DNA of 64,000 nucleotides from Bacillota bacterium. GTDB lineage: Bacteria; Bacillota; UBA5301; JAMCQP01. Numbering within the stretch: the first letter of the stretch is position 1; each line of letters opens with the position of its first letter. The DNA lies in the NCBI GenBank assembly GCA_023381695.1, contig JAMCQP010000080.1, forward strand, positions 45,418-109,417, written 5' to 3'. The notes under the pieces were generated by a model, which saw nothing but the letters and a program-made list of their open reading frames with translations, was not told the DNA's origin and made no database searches. The position numbers and the translations under genes were made by a program. Of this stretch, positions 17,203 through 26,396 are shown piece by piece.

Positions 17203-17500
17203 GTGATCATTACAGTGACGCTCAATGCCGCGGTCGATTAAACATATACCGTGGAGGGATTCGCCGTAAACCGGGGAAACCGGGTGAGCCGGGTCACGGC
17301 GGTCCCCGGCGGCAAGGGGGTGAACGTGGCCAGGATGGCTGGAATTTTGCTTGCGGAAAGCGACCGATGACGGCCACAGGATTTATTGGCGGTACTGCAG
17401 GGCGGTTTATCCGTGAAAGGCTGGAGCGGGCGGGGATCCGGACGGATTTCGTGGAGATGGCGGGGGAATACCGGCAGACCATTACCATCTGGTCTCAATT
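17203..17500 (+). pseudogene. Decayed 1-phosphofructokinase/tagatose-6-P kinase gene (fruK-like)
   Basis: A GTG start begins VIITVTLNAAVD, where family members continue with Lys-Thr; here the Lys codon is TAA (17239-17241), one base from AAA. After the stop, TYTVEGFAVNRGNRVSRV and PGGKGVNVARMAG follow in the same frame, then a frame change, then ATGFIGGTAGRFIRERLERA. The C-terminal half with the GAGD motif is absent. It is a PfkB-family sugar-phosphate kinase relic. Confidence 0.8.
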
Positions 17501-17617
17501 GCCTTTAATAGAATAGAAGACCTGGAGTAAGTTAACCGTGAAAGAGTATAGTTTGTTCCCTCCTGGCATAAAATGTAACGGATGGATTCTTCTTGGGAGG
17601 TGCCGGAGGTGGACAAG

Positions 17618-17818
17618 ATGATCAAAGTCACCCAGCACATGGCGCTGCCGGTTGACTTGCAAGGAAAGCCCAGGGTGGATGAGCTTTTGAACAGGCTGAG
17701 AGAAATAGTCCGGGAGATAAGGAAAGAAAACCCGGAGATCGCCGGCAGCTCCCTGTATGATGTGGGCATTGTGCCGGAGGGTAACAGCGTGGAAGTGAAC
17801 CTTTATTTTGAAGCTTAA
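17618..17818 (+). CDS. Conserved small hypothetical protein
   Basis: A 66-residue soluble protein. ATG 17618 is preferred because GGAGGTGG lies 6 nt upstream; an earlier in-frame ATG at 17582 lacks one. The sequence has an amphipathic helix (RVDELLNRLREIVREIRKEN) between two beta-like segments ending VEVNLYFEA. No family is recognised. It stands alone between the fruK relic and the T-box leader. Confidence 0.55.
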   Translation: MIKVTQHMALPVDLQGKPRVDELLNRLREIVREIRKENPEIAGSSLYDVGIVPEGNSVEVNLYFEA

Positions 17819-17889
17819 GCCGGGTCAGAGACAGCCCGAGCCAGGCCAGGTCCCAATCTGTCAGGTTTAAAAGACGGGCTTAGAAATGG

Positions 17890-17918
17890 TTGACGGCTGC
17901 TATAATAAGTTGTATAAT
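17890..17918 (+). promoter_or_regulatory. Sigma-A promoter of the T-box leader
   Basis: TTGACG (17890-17895), 17-nt spacer, TATAAT (17913-17918). It lies just upstream of the T-box leader RNA that precedes the AspRS gene. Confidence 0.75.
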
Positions 17919-17924
17919 TTTCTA

Positions 17925-18276
17925 AATCAAAGTTGACGATGCTGACGACTCGAGGCAAAGGTAAATTCAAAGGCGATGACGGGGAGAAGTAGGCGGTTTG
18001 CCCTTGTGCAGCGAGCCGGGAAGGGTGCAAGCCCGGTCAGGGAGACGGCTGAACGACACCTCTGAGCTGTCGGTCGAAATCCTGATGAAATCCGAAATTC
18101 ACGGGAAAGTAGGCTGAATCGGAACTCCGCCGTTATACGGAGCAGGTATCGGACCAGCTTCTGGGATTCACCGGAAATTTGCGTCCCGTACTCACTGAGT
18201 GGGCCGTTGATAACGGCCAATGAGGGTGGCACCGCGCGAGACCTCTCGTCCCTATTAGGGATTGAGGGGTTTTTTA
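17925..18276 (+). ncRNA. T-box riboswitch leader of the aspartyl-tRNA synthetase gene
   Basis: The conserved T-box sequence AGGGTGGCACCGCG is at 18223-18236. Upstream is a large Stem I region with the AGTAGG-type element near 17986 and GAGCCGGG near 18013. The specifier loop appears to read GAAC-GAC-A, giving GAC (Asp) at 18055-18057; an overlapping AAC (Asn) reading is possible. Downstream, CCTCTCGTCCCT pairs with AGGGATTGAGGGG before a T-run (18240-18276), the terminator. Uncharged tRNA(Asp) would stabilise the antiterminator and allow synthetase expression. Confidence 0.88.
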
Positions 18277-18309
18277 TTACCCATAAGGAAAAATTACGGA
18301 GGTGGAGGC

Positions 18310-19605
18310 ATGAAAAGGATACCGACAAACCAACTTTCCAATCACGCCGGCGAGCAGGTTTTGGTGAAGGGGTGGGTAAACCGGATCCGGGATATGGGAG
18401 GCGTCCATTTTCTGGTTCTGCGGGACCGGACCGGGACTGTCCAGGTGGTGCTCGAAGGCGGCGGACTTTTTAATGTGGCTCTTAAACCCGAGACGGCTTT
18501 GAGCGTGGTGGGGCAGGTCGCCGTTGAACCACGGGCGCCGTCAGGCATCGAACTCCGGGCCGAAAAAATCGAGATGTTGTCGTTCCCGGCGGAAGATCTC
18601 CCCTTCGCCGTCAACCAGGGGGCTACGCTGCGCGCCGGGCTCGATCTGATCTTCAACCACCGCGCCCTCAGCCTGCGCCATCCCCGGCTGGCCGCCGTAT
18701 TTCGCATCCAGGCGGAGATCGTGCACGCCTTTCGGACATTTTTGCGGGAACAGGGTTTTACCGAGGTACATACGCCCAAAATTGTGGCAGCTGGCACGGA
18801 GGGCGGGGCGGAACTCTTTCCGGTGCGGTACTTTGAGCGTCCTGCTTATCTGGCGCAGAGTCCCCAGTTTTACAAACAGATGCTGGTTGGCGCCGGGATG
18901 GAGCGAGTCTTTGAGGTGGGTCACGCCTACCGGGCGGAGACCCACGATACCTCCCGCCACCTCAACGAATATGTGAGCCTGGATCTCGAAATGGGCTTCA
19001 TTGATGGGGTGGAGGATGTGATGGCTGTCGAAAATAAGCTGCTTGCCATTCTGGTGGAGCATCTGGCCAAGAATTGCGCGAGGGAGGTCTCCCGGCTCGG
19101 GGCCACCCTGCCCACCGTCGGCCAAATTCCCCGTGTTCCTTTGTTTGAGGCGCAGGCGGCGATTAAAGAGCGCCACGGCAAGGAATCTCCCCGGGGCAAT
19201 CTGGATCCGGAGGGTGAGCGCCTGGTGTCACGCTGGATTGAGGAGACCAGAGGGTCGGAGTGGGTGTTTATCACCCACTACCCCGTGACCGAACGGCCAT
19301 TTTACGCTATGCCGGCTTTGAGCGAACCCGAACTGACGGAGAGCTTCGACCTGCTCTTCCGTGGCCTGGAGGTCACCACCGGCGGCCAACGCATCCACGA
19401 CTACCGGCGACTTGTGGCCAGCATCTGTCGGTTTGGCCTGGACCCAGGAGATTTTGAGTTTTACCTTGATGCATTCAAGTACGGAATGCCGCCCCACGGC
19501 GGACTGGCCATCGGCCTTGAGCGGCTAACCATGCAGCTTTGCGGGTTGGACAACGTCCGGGAAGCTTCGCTCTTCCCCCGGGACCGCAACCGTCTGACGC
19601 CGTGA
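18310..19605 (+). CDS. aspS: Archaeal-type aspartyl-tRNA synthetase (probably non-discriminating)
   Basis: A 431-residue class IIb synthetase. ATG 18310 follows GGAGGTGGAG. The N-terminal OB anticodon domain reads VLVKGWVNRIRDMGGVHFLV; motif 2 contains FEVGHAYRAETHDTSRHLNE and motif 3 reads GGLAIGLERLTM. The length (about 430) and lack of the bacterial GAD insertion place it with archaeal/eukaryal-type AspRS, which in clostridia charges both tRNA(Asp) and tRNA(Asn) as the first step of amidotransferase-dependent Asn-tRNA formation. The T-box leader controls it. Whether it is non-discriminating depends on anticodon-domain residues I have not resolved, and on a gatCAB elsewhere. Confidence 0.9.
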   Translation: MKRIPTNQLSNHAGEQVLVKGWVNRIRDMGGVHFLVLRDRTGTVQVVLEGGGLFNVALKPETALSVVGQVAVEPRAPSGIELRAEKIEMLSFPAEDLPFAVNQGATLRAGLDLIFNHRALSLRHPRLAAVFRIQAEIVHAFRTFLREQGFTEVHTPKIVAAGTEGGAELFPVRYFERPAYLAQSPQFYKQMLVGAGMERVFEVGHAYRAETHDTSRHLNEYVSLDLEMGFIDGVEDVMAVENKLLAILVEHLAKNCAREVSRLGATLPTVGQIPRVPLFEAQAAIKERHGKESPRGNLDPEGERLVSRWIEETRGSEWVFITHYPVTERPFYAMPALSEPELTESFDLLFRGLEVTTGGQRIHDYRRLVASICRFGLDPGDFEFYLDAFKYGMPPHGGLAIGLERLTMQLCGLDNVREASLFPRDRNRLTP

Positions 19606-19669
19606 AGGGGAAATCAGTTTTTGAATGAAGGATTCCGTGTTTCTGCGCCTAATTTCCTCCTGAAGGGAA

Positions 19670-20578
19670 GTGGCGGGTTTGGCGGGCTCCAGCGGCACTA
19701 AATTCCCCGGCAATATAGCAATCTCTGGCGCCACAAGGGTGACGGGCATCTTCGGCGATCCGGTGGCGCATTCGTGGTCATCGTACATGCATAACGCTGC
19801 CTTTGCCGAACTTGGCCTGGATATGGTCTACGTCCCGTGGCGGGTCCGGGCGGAGGACCTGGAAAATGCGGTGGAAGCTATCCGGTCCTTGAACCTCGTT
19901 GGTGTGAATGTAACCATTCCCCATAAGGTGGCCGTGTTGCCGTATCTGGATGAGGTGACTCCCCAGGCGCGGCTGATTGGCGCCGTGAACACCATCCACA
20001 ACCAGGATGGCCGGCTTGTTGGGTATAATACCGATGGAGCCGGTTTTCTGGAAAGTCTGCGCCGGGAGGCGGGGGTCGATCCGAAGGGGGCCACGGTGAT
20101 GCTGGCCGGCGCCGGTGGCGCGGCCCGGGCGGTGGCCATGGCGCTGGCGGCGGTGGGGGCCAGGCGGATCGTCTTTGCCAACCGCACCCTGGAGCGGGCA
20201 CGGGATCTGGCCGGGGCGGTGGCGGTCGCCGTGCCTTCCTGTGAGGCACACGCCATCGTGCTGGACGAAGCTGTCCTGCGCCAGCGCCTGGCCGGGGTTG
20301 ACATTTTTATCAATGCCTCTCCGGTGGGTATGCACCCGGCGGTCGATCAGCCGCCGGTGGTGGAACCCGCCCTGTTTCCACCGGGAATTCTGGTCTGCGA
20401 CCTGGTTTACAACCCTCTGGAGACCAGGCTGCTACGCGAATCGAGGGAGAGAGACCTCAAGATTCTCACGGGAGACGGAATGCTGTTGTACCAGGGCGTC
20501 CTGGCATTTGAGATCTGGACCGGGCGTCAGGCGCCGGTGGACATCATGCGAGCGGCATTGAAAGATGCTCTTGGCTAA
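19670..20578 (+). CDS. aroE: Shikimate dehydrogenase
   Basis: A 302-residue NADP-dependent enzyme reducing 3-dehydroshikimate to shikimate. Seen: GDPVAHSWSSYMHN substrate loop (Pro at the third SxS site replaced by Ser), NVTIPHK with the catalytic Lys, NTDG, the nucleotide loop GAGGAARA and the adenosine-binding NRT. The start is GTG 19670 after GAAGGGAAG; the first 20 residues are extra compared with typical AroE, and a later start is possible. It opens the run aroE-comFB-like-aroC-aroKB-aroQ, a shikimate pathway cluster. Confidence 0.92.
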   Translation: MAGLAGSSGTKFPGNIAISGATRVTGIFGDPVAHSWSSYMHNAAFAELGLDMVYVPWRVRAEDLENAVEAIRSLNLVGVNVTIPHKVAVLPYLDEVTPQARLIGAVNTIHNQDGRLVGYNTDGAGFLESLRREAGVDPKGATVMLAGAGGAARAVAMALAAVGARRIVFANRTLERARDLAGAVAVAVPSCEAHAIVLDEAVLRQRLAGVDIFINASPVGMHPAVDQPPVVEPALFPPGILVCDLVYNPLETRLLRESRERDLKILTGDGMLLYQGVLAFEIWTGRQAPVDIMRAALKDALG

Positions 20579-20660
20579 GGAAAAAAAGGATTCAAGGTTT
20601 CTCTGTCGAACTCGTTGTCCAGTGACTGGAATTTGTGGAGGGAAGGTGGCGAGGATCACG

Positions 20661-20930
20661 GTGAGGAATTTCATGGAAGATGTAGTGATGAGGGCTTACA
20701 AGGATTACATCGAAAGAGATCCTGCTTTTTGCCGCTGTGACCGCTGCAAACGCGACGCAATCGTTATTGCCCTCAATAACCTCCAGGCCAAATATGTGGG
20801 CAGTGAGGAAGGGGAGATCCGGGCGGCGGTGGCCCAGAGCGACCGGCAGATCAAGACCGACGCCACCCTGGCATTGATCCAGGCCGTCCAGCTCGTCAAG
20901 GAACGGCCGCACCACCGGGAAGGGGCATAA
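20661..20930 (+). CDS. ComFB-like small protein
   Basis: About 89 residues. The frame is open to 20565, but GTG 20661 (RNFMEDVVMRAYKDY) with GCGAGG upstream, or GTG 20646, fit the family start better. The core CRCDRCKRDAIVIALNNLQ with CxCxxC and the PRYV-like AKYVGSEEGEI segment match late-competence ComFB proteins, which bind zinc and, in some cyanobacterial members, cyclic dinucleotides. It is frequently found near aro genes in clostridia. A function here is not established. Confidence 0.8.
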   Translation: MRNFMEDVVMRAYKDYIERDPAFCRCDRCKRDAIVIALNNLQAKYVGSEEGEIRAAVAQSDRQIKTDATLALIQAVQLVKERPHHREGA

Positions 20931-20990
20931 ACAGGCGTCGGAGAGTCATTTAAAGCGACAAGAATCCACAAAGCGAGGATACAGGCTCTG

Positions 20991-22289
20991 ATGTTGCGTT
21001 TTTTGACAGCAGGGGAATCGCACGGTAAAGCTCTGCTGACAATTTTAGAGGGTATGCCCGCGGGGGTTCCACTCCGCGAGGAAGATGTCGATCACCAGCT
21101 GGCCCGGCGCCAGTTGGGTTATGGGCGTGGCGGCCGCATGAAGATAGAGAATGACCGGGTGGAGATCATAAGCGGGGTCCGGCACGGCCTGACCCTGGGG
21201 AGCCCAATCGCCATGTCCATCTCCAACCGGGACTGGGCCAACTGGGCGGCAGTGATGGTTCCCGAGCCGGAGGCAACCGTTGGTGACCAAAGCGATCCGG
21301 CAGGAATGGCCGATGGGGCCGGCGGAGCGGGTCAGGCAGAAAAGGCTGACAAGGCCGGCAGGGCGGTGACCCGTCCCCGTCCCGGCCACGCGGATCTGGC
21401 CGGCGGGTTGAAGTACGCCCATTCCGACCTTCGCAATGTCCTGGAACGGGCCAGCGCTCGGGAGACCGCGGCCCGGGTGGTGGCGGGCGCTGTCGCTCGC
21501 CGTTTTCTACTGGAATTCGGGGTCGAAATCTTCAGCCATGTGGTGGCAATCGGTCAAGTTATGGCCAAAGATGCCGAATATGATAAGCAGGAGCTGAAAA
21601 ACGCCGACCAGTCGCCGGTGCGCTGCCTGGACAACCTGGCTTCCCAGCGGATGGTGGAGGCCATTGATGCGGCCAGGGAAGCGGGAGATTCGCTCGGCGG
21701 CGTCTTTGAGGTGGTGGCCATCGGGGCGCCGGTGGGCCTGGGCAGTCATGTTCACTGGGACCGGAGGCTGGATGGACTTTTGGCGCAGGCACTGATGAGC
21801 ATTCCGGCGATCAAGGGCGTGGAAGCGGGGGCGGGCTTTGCAGCAGCTGCTCTGCCTGGTTCACAGGTCCACGATGAGATCTTTTACGGCCCGGTTGGCC
21901 CGACCGGGCGGCCAGGCGAGGCCGACGGTTTCGGCCAGCCCGGCCGTCCAGGCAATCCAGCTTTCTACCACGCGACCAACCGCGCCGGCGGCCTGGAGGG
22001 CGGCATTACCAACGGGGAGCCGGTGGTGCTCAGGGCGGCCATGAAACCGATTCCCACGCTCTACAAACCGTTACGCTCGGTGGACATCTATACAAAGGAA
22101 GCCTTTGCCGCCGGGGTGGAACGTTCCGACATCTGTGCCGCGCCGGCCGCCGCCGTGGTGGGTGAGGCCATGGTGGCCCTGGTACTGGCCGGCGCTTTTT
22201 TGGAGAAGTTTGGGGGGGATAGCCTGAAGGAATGCCGTCGCAACTGGGAGGCTTATCTGGAGGAGGTCGGAAAAGCTTGGAAACGCTGA
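20991..22289 (+). CDS. aroC: Chorismate synthase with two low-complexity inserts
   Basis: A 432-residue FMN-dependent enzyme forming chorismate from EPSP. Signatures: GESHGKAL at the start, [13 protein letters not shown] near residue 126, [11 protein letters not shown] and the C-terminal VDIYTKEAF region. It is about 45 residues longer than usual because of two Gly/Ala/Pro-rich inserts: one near residues 98-123 ([20 protein letters not shown]) and one near 305-325 ([19 protein letters not shown]). Both fall in surface-loop positions, so the enzyme should stay active. Its end overlaps the next gene by 13 nt. Confidence 0.95.
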   Translation: MLRFLTAGESHGKALLTILEGMPAGVPLREEDVDHQLARRQLGYGRGGRMKIENDRVEIISGVRHGLTLGSPIAMSISNRDWANWAAVMVPEPEATVGDQSDPAGMADGAGGAGQAEKADKAGRAVTRPRPGHADLAGGLKYAHSDLRNVLERASARETAARVVAGAVARRFLLEFGVEIFSHVVAIGQVMAKDAEYDKQELKNADQSPVRCLDNLASQRMVEAIDAAREAGDSLGGVFEVVAIGAPVGLGSHVHWDRRLDGLLAQALMSIPAIKGVEAGAGFAAAALPGSQVHDEIFYGPVGPTGRPGEADGFGQPGRPGNPAFYHATNRAGGLEGGITNGEPVVLRAAMKPIPTLYKPLRSVDIYTKEAFAAGVERSDICAAPAAAVVGEAMVALVLAGAFLEKFGGDSLKECRRNWEAYLEEVGKAWKR

Positions 22290-23941
22290 GTTCGGGACGC
22301 CGTAATGCGGAGCCTGAGGGTATTCCGGCAAAAAAGGAAAACCTGGTCCTGGTGGGCTTTATGGGGACCGGAAAAACTTCCGTTGCCCGGCGGGTGGCCC
22401 GGGAATGCAGCTTGCGCTTTGTGGACACCGATAGCGAGGTGGAAAGAAGGACTGGCAAGTCCATTCCGACTATTTTCAAGCAGGAAGGCGAGGCAGCCTT
22501 TCGCACGGTGGAGAACCAGGTGATTTCCGATGCCTCAGACGGCAAGGGCCTGGTAATCGCCACCGGCGGCGGTGCGGTGATTAACCCGGCCAATGTGGAA
22601 AACCTCCGAAAAAACGGCTATATCGTCTGCCTGACCGCCAGTCCTGAGGTGATCTGGCAACGGCTTTACGGGGACAACCGTCAGCGTCCGTTGCTTGACG
22701 TCCAGGAGCCCCTGGAAAAGATCAAGGAGCTCTTTGCGCAGCGAGAACCCTACTATTCCTGCGCGGAGGTCACCATCGACACTTCCCGGGAGGATATCGA
22801 ATCGGTAAGCCGGCGGGTCTGCGATCTCTGGAAGCGCTTGCAGATGAAGAATGACCTTCTCCAGGTTGACCTTGGCCGGCAGAGCTACCCCATCTACATC
22901 GGGCGACATCTTCTGGATCGGGTCGGAGAGCTTTTGAACGAGGTCAGGTTCAACCGCCAGGTGATGGTCATCACCAGCACCACCGTACAATCCCTTTATG
23001 GCGATCACGTCGAGGAGAACTTGAAATCAGCCGGGTATCGGGTAAGCCTGGTGACGCTGCCCGACGGGGAGGAGCATAAGACCCTCACCACCGCCTACCA
23101 GCTCTACGACAAGGCTTTGGATGCCGGGCTGACCCGCGATTCGCTGATTATGGCCCTGGGGGGCGGAGTCATCGGGGATACCGCGGGTTTTGTGGCGGCG
23201 ACCTATATGCGGGGAGTCCCGTTCGTTCAGGTGCCCACCACCCTGCTTGCGCAGGTGGACAGCAGTGTGGGCGGCAAGGTGGCGGTCAACCATCCCCGGG
23301 GGAAGAATCTGGTGGGCAGCTTCTACCAGCCGGAGATGGTGATCACGGATCTGGAGACGCTGCAGACGCTGGATCGGCGGGAACTGGCCAGCGGCCTGGC
23401 GGAGATCATCAAGGCGGGAATCATCAAGGATCCGGAACTTTTTGCATACCTGGAGCAGCATCTGGGAGATATCTCCACCTACCAGTATGACAACTTGCTG
23501 CATGTGGTGCGGCGGGCCTGTGAGATCAAGGCGGAAGTGGTCCACGCCGATGAACGGGACATGGATACCAGAGCGATCCTCAACTACGGCCATACCATCG
23601 GTCATGCCGTGGAATCGGCCACCCAGTACAAAGTTTACCGTCATGGTGAAGCGGTCGCCATCGGAATGACCAGCGCCGCCATGATCGCGACGGAACTCGG
23701 GCTTTGTCCCGAAGAACTGCTGGAGCGGCAGGTAAATCTCCTGCGCGCCGCGGGCTTGCCGGTAAGCCAGGGGAAGATCTCCATTGAAGGGATCATGACC
23801 GCCCTGGCCCTGGACAAGAAGGTGCGTGAGGGCAAGAGCCGGTTCGTGCTTCCCCGGGAGTTGGGCCAGGTCTACGTCACTGACGAGGTTCCCGTGGACG
23901 TGATCCGGCGCGTTCTCAAAAAGCAGTCCACCCTGGCCTAG
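22277..23941 (+). CDS. aroKB: Fused shikimate kinase / 3-dehydroquinate synthase
   Basis: A 554-residue bifunctional protein. TTG 22277 is chosen because GGAGGTCGG lies 9 nt upstream, inside aroC. Residues about 14-185 are shikimate kinase: GFMGTGKTS (Walker A), DTDSEVE and ATGGGAV. Residues about 190-550 are 3-dehydroquinate synthase: [32 protein letters not shown], and the zinc-site [11 protein letters not shown]. An ATG at 22844 begins [11 protein letters not shown] at the domain border and might allow separate translation of the second half. The two activities are steps 2 and 5 of the shikimate pathway and are normally separate polypeptides; fusions occur in some lineages. No frameshift is seen. 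Confidence 0.93.
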   Translation: METLSSGRRNAEPEGIPAKKENLVLVGFMGTGKTSVARRVARECSLRFVDTDSEVERRTGKSIPTIFKQEGEAAFRTVENQVISDASDGKGLVIATGGGAVINPANVENLRKNGYIVCLTASPEVIWQRLYGDNRQRPLLDVQEPLEKIKELFAQREPYYSCAEVTIDTSREDIESVSRRVCDLWKRLQMKNDLLQVDLGRQSYPIYIGRHLLDRVGELLNEVRFNRQVMVITSTTVQSLYGDHVEENLKSAGYRVSLVTLPDGEEHKTLTTAYQLYDKALDAGLTRDSLIMALGGGVIGDTAGFVAATYMRGVPFVQVPTTLLAQVDSSVGGKVAVNHPRGKNLVGSFYQPEMVITDLETLQTLDRRELASGLAEIIKAGIIKDPELFAYLEQHLGDISTYQYDNLLHVVRRACEIKAEVVHADERDMDTRAILNYGHTIGHAVESATQYKVYRHGEAVAIGMTSAAMIATELGLCPEELLERQVNLLRAAGLPVSQGKISIEGIMTALALDKKVREGKSRFVLPRELGQVYVTDEVPVDVIRRVLKKQSTLA

Positions 23942-24006
23942 TTGCTTACAGGGCGCGGGGACATCCTCCCCTTGCCGCTTAACAAGATTAGATGGTGGCG
24001 GAGAAG

Positions 24007-24537
24007 ATGATCAAACGAGCAGTGCCGGAAGGTGAAAACATCGTCAGAGTCCTGGTGATCCACGGCCCGAATATGAACATGCTGGGCCGTCGCGAGCCGG
24101 AGATCTACGGACGGACGGGGCTGGAGGAGATCAATTCCCGGCTGGCGGAGGCCGCGGAACGCCTGGGAGCCACGATCAAGACCTTCCAGTCCAATATCGA
24201 GGGCGAGATTGTCACGGCCATCCAGCAGGCGGCGGATTGGGCGGATGCGTTGGTGATCAACCCCGCGGCTTTTACGCATTACAGCATTGCCATAAGGGAT
24301 GCCATAGCGGCGGTATCCCTGCCCGCGGTGGAGGTTCACCTTTCGAACATCGCGGCTCGGGAAGAGTTTCGCCATGTGTCGGTGATCGCTCCGGCCTGTG
24401 TGGGGCAGATTGCCGGCTTTGGACCCATGAGCTATATTCTGGGGCTGGAAGCGGTGGTTTCCCACGTTCAGACGTCCGACGCAGGAGAAGATCAAAAGAA
24501 AGAGCGCAGAAACGAGAAAGACGGCGGCAATAGGTGA
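24007..24537 (+). CDS. aroQ: Type II 3-dehydroquinate dehydratase
   Basis: About 176 residues. Motifs: VIHGPNMNMLGRREPEIYG with the catalytic Tyr and Arg, FQSNIEGEIV, INPAAFTHYSIAIRDA, and VEVHLSNIAAREEFRH. It dehydrates 3-dehydroquinate to 3-dehydroshikimate. It is some 30 residues longer than usual because of an N-terminal lead and a charged C-terminal tail (EDQKKERRNEKDGGNR). The start is uncertain: ATG 23992 has no ribosome site, ATG 24007 follows GGAG at short spacing. It is the last shikimate gene of the cluster. Confidence 0.92.
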   Translation: MIKRAVPEGENIVRVLVIHGPNMNMLGRREPEIYGRTGLEEINSRLAEAAERLGATIKTFQSNIEGEIVTAIQQAADWADALVINPAAFTHYSIAIRDAIAAVSLPAVEVHLSNIAAREEFRHVSVIAPACVGQIAGFGPMSYILGLEAVVSHVQTSDAGEDQKKERRNEKDGGNR

Positions 24538-24558
24538 ATTGAGGAGGGGGGCCGGATC

Positions 24559-25623
24559 GTGGCGGCGCATCTGGAAAAGATCAGGGATTATTTAAAATTC
24601 AGCGGTTTGGACGCGTTGATCATCACCAAACCGCAAAACTCCCGGTATTTAAGCGGCTTCGCCGGTGAGGGGCTGCTTTTGATTACTTCCGAAAAGGCGT
24701 TGCTTCTCACGGATTTTCGCTATATTCAACAGGCCGGCCAGCAGGCGCCGGAGTATCAGGTGGTGCGCACCGGCACCCCACCCGTGGATACCCTGGTAAT
24801 CGAGATCGTGAAGGCCGGCGTGAAAAAGGTGGGCTTTGAAAGCGAGCATGTGACGGTCAAAGAACTGTCAAGCTGGCGGGAGAAGACTGCCGGAGTAAGC
24901 CTGGAGCCCCGTGAGGGGGTCGTCGAGAAGATCCGGATGGTTAAGGGGCAAGAGGAGCAAAATACCCTTAGAAGAGCGGTGGAGATTGCCGATCAGGCTT
25001 TCAAACAGATCCTGAAAAAGATCATCCCAGGGGTGACCGAGCGGGAGATCGCGCTGGAACTTGAATTTATCATGAAGAGGGCGGGAGCTGAAAAGCTGGG
25101 ATTCGACACCATTCTCGCCTCCGGTCCCCGGGGGGCGCTCCCGCACGGGGTGGCCAGCGACCGGGTGATCGCCGCCGGCGACCTGGTGACCATGGACTTC
25201 GGCTGTTTTTATAAAGGCTATACCTCGGACATGACCCGCACGGTGGCGGTAGGTCAGGCGGCCGACAAGCAGAAGGAGATCTACAGTATTGTGCTGGAGG
25301 CTCAACTGGCGGGGCTCGGGGCGGTGCGGGCCGGCATGCGCGGCTCCGAGGTGGATGCGGTGGCGCGCCGGGTGATTGCCGACGCCGGTTATGGAGAATA
25401 TTTCGGCCACGGGCTTGGGCACGGGGTGGGCCTGGAGATTCACGAGGCGCCGCGGCTGGCTCCCTCCGACGATACGCTCCTGGCGCCGGGAATGGTGGTA
25501 ACGGTGGAGCCCGGCATCTATATTCCCGATTGGGGTGGCGTGCGCATCGAGGATATGGTGGTGGTCACCGATGACGGGTGCGAGGTGTTAACCGGCTCCA
25601 CAAAAGAATTGATTTGCCTCTGA
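24559..25623 (+). CDS. Xaa-Pro aminopeptidase-like M24 metallopeptidase
   Basis: A 354-residue protein from GTG, preceded by GAGGAGGGGG. Creatinase-like N-domain (residues 1-125), then the pita-bread domain with the five metal ligands in order: Asp in MDFGCFYKGY, Asp in TSDMTRT, His in GHGLGHGVGLEIHE, Glu in VEPGIYIP and Glu in VRIEDMV. It removes N-terminal residues before proline. Its place between aroQ and efp is a conserved clostridial/bacillary order. Confidence 0.93.
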   Translation: MAAHLEKIRDYLKFSGLDALIITKPQNSRYLSGFAGEGLLLITSEKALLLTDFRYIQQAGQQAPEYQVVRTGTPPVDTLVIEIVKAGVKKVGFESEHVTVKELSSWREKTAGVSLEPREGVVEKIRMVKGQEEQNTLRRAVEIADQAFKQILKKIIPGVTEREIALELEFIMKRAGAEKLGFDTILASGPRGALPHGVASDRVIAAGDLVTMDFGCFYKGYTSDMTRTVAVGQAADKQKEIYSIVLEAQLAGLGAVRAGMRGSEVDAVARRVIADAGYGEYFGHGLGHGVGLEIHEAPRLAPSDDTLLAPGMVVTVEPGIYIPDWGGVRIEDMVVVTDDGCEVLTGSTKELICL

Positions 25624-25684
25624 TTTTGATCATAATAGAGGAGTGTACATAACAGGCCCATAGCTCAAGGGAGGAGAAACAGGA

Positions 25685-26242
25685 ATGATTTCGGTAAATG
25701 ATCTGCGACCAGGATTGACTATTGAATTAGAAGGCGCCGTATGGAGCGTGGTGGAGTTTCTGCATGTCAAGCCGGGCAAGGGCGCGGCTTTTGTGCGCAC
25801 GAAGCTCAAGAACGTCAAGACCGGCCAGGTGCTGGAGCGTACCTTCCGGGCCGGGGAGCGCGTGGAGACGGCCCATGTTGAAAATAGGGAGATGCAGTAT
25901 CTTTACAGCTCGGGCGGCGACTATCAGTTCATGGACACCTCCTCCTACGATCAGATGGTTCTTTCGGAAGACAAGCTGGGCGACGCCGTGAAATACCTGA
26001 AGGAGAATATGAATATCGAGATCCAGGTCTACCAGGGCCAGCCCATCGGGGTGAACCTGCCCAACACCGTGGAACTCAAAGTTATGGAGACCGATCCCGG
26101 CCTCAAAGGCGACACGGCTTCCGGCGGCTCCAAGCCGGCCAAGATGGAGACCGGAGCGGTCGTGCAGGTGCCTTTGTTCATCAACATCGGCGACGTGATC
26201 AGGATTGATACCCGGACCGGCCAGTACCTGTCCAGGGCCTAG
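25685..26242 (+). CDS. efp: Elongation factor P
   Basis: A 185-residue translation factor that relieves ribosome stalling at polyproline. The three-domain EF-P layout is intact. The modification loop reads [12 protein letters not shown] with Lys32 at the tip. GGGAGGAG lies 8 nt before ATG. The last domain ends [17 protein letters not shown], as in the family. Confidence 0.97.
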   Translation: MISVNDLRPGLTIELEGAVWSVVEFLHVKPGKGAAFVRTKLKNVKTGQVLERTFRAGERVETAHVENREMQYLYSSGGDYQFMDTSSYDQMVLSEDKLGDAVKYLKENMNIEIQVYQGQPIGVNLPNTVELKVMETDPGLKGDTASGGSKPAKMETGAVVQVPLFINIGDVIRIDTRTGQYLSRA

Positions 26243-26396
26243 GCTTGGCCTGGGCGCCGTCCTTGTTTTGCCGGATCCTCTCCTTTTTCCATCCGAGGGG
26301 CTATTTCCGTGGCTAAAAAGCTGGCCCATTCAGGATGAAAGAGGCAGCCCCGGGAGATACTATGTTTGCTAACGCCGGAAAAAGGAGAGAAGCAAG

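Noticed and set aside
16047..17225. Minus-strand open frame of 392 codons
   Set aside because: Shadow of the aldo/keto reductase gene; no motifs, His/Leu/Val-rich composition typical of antisense frames.
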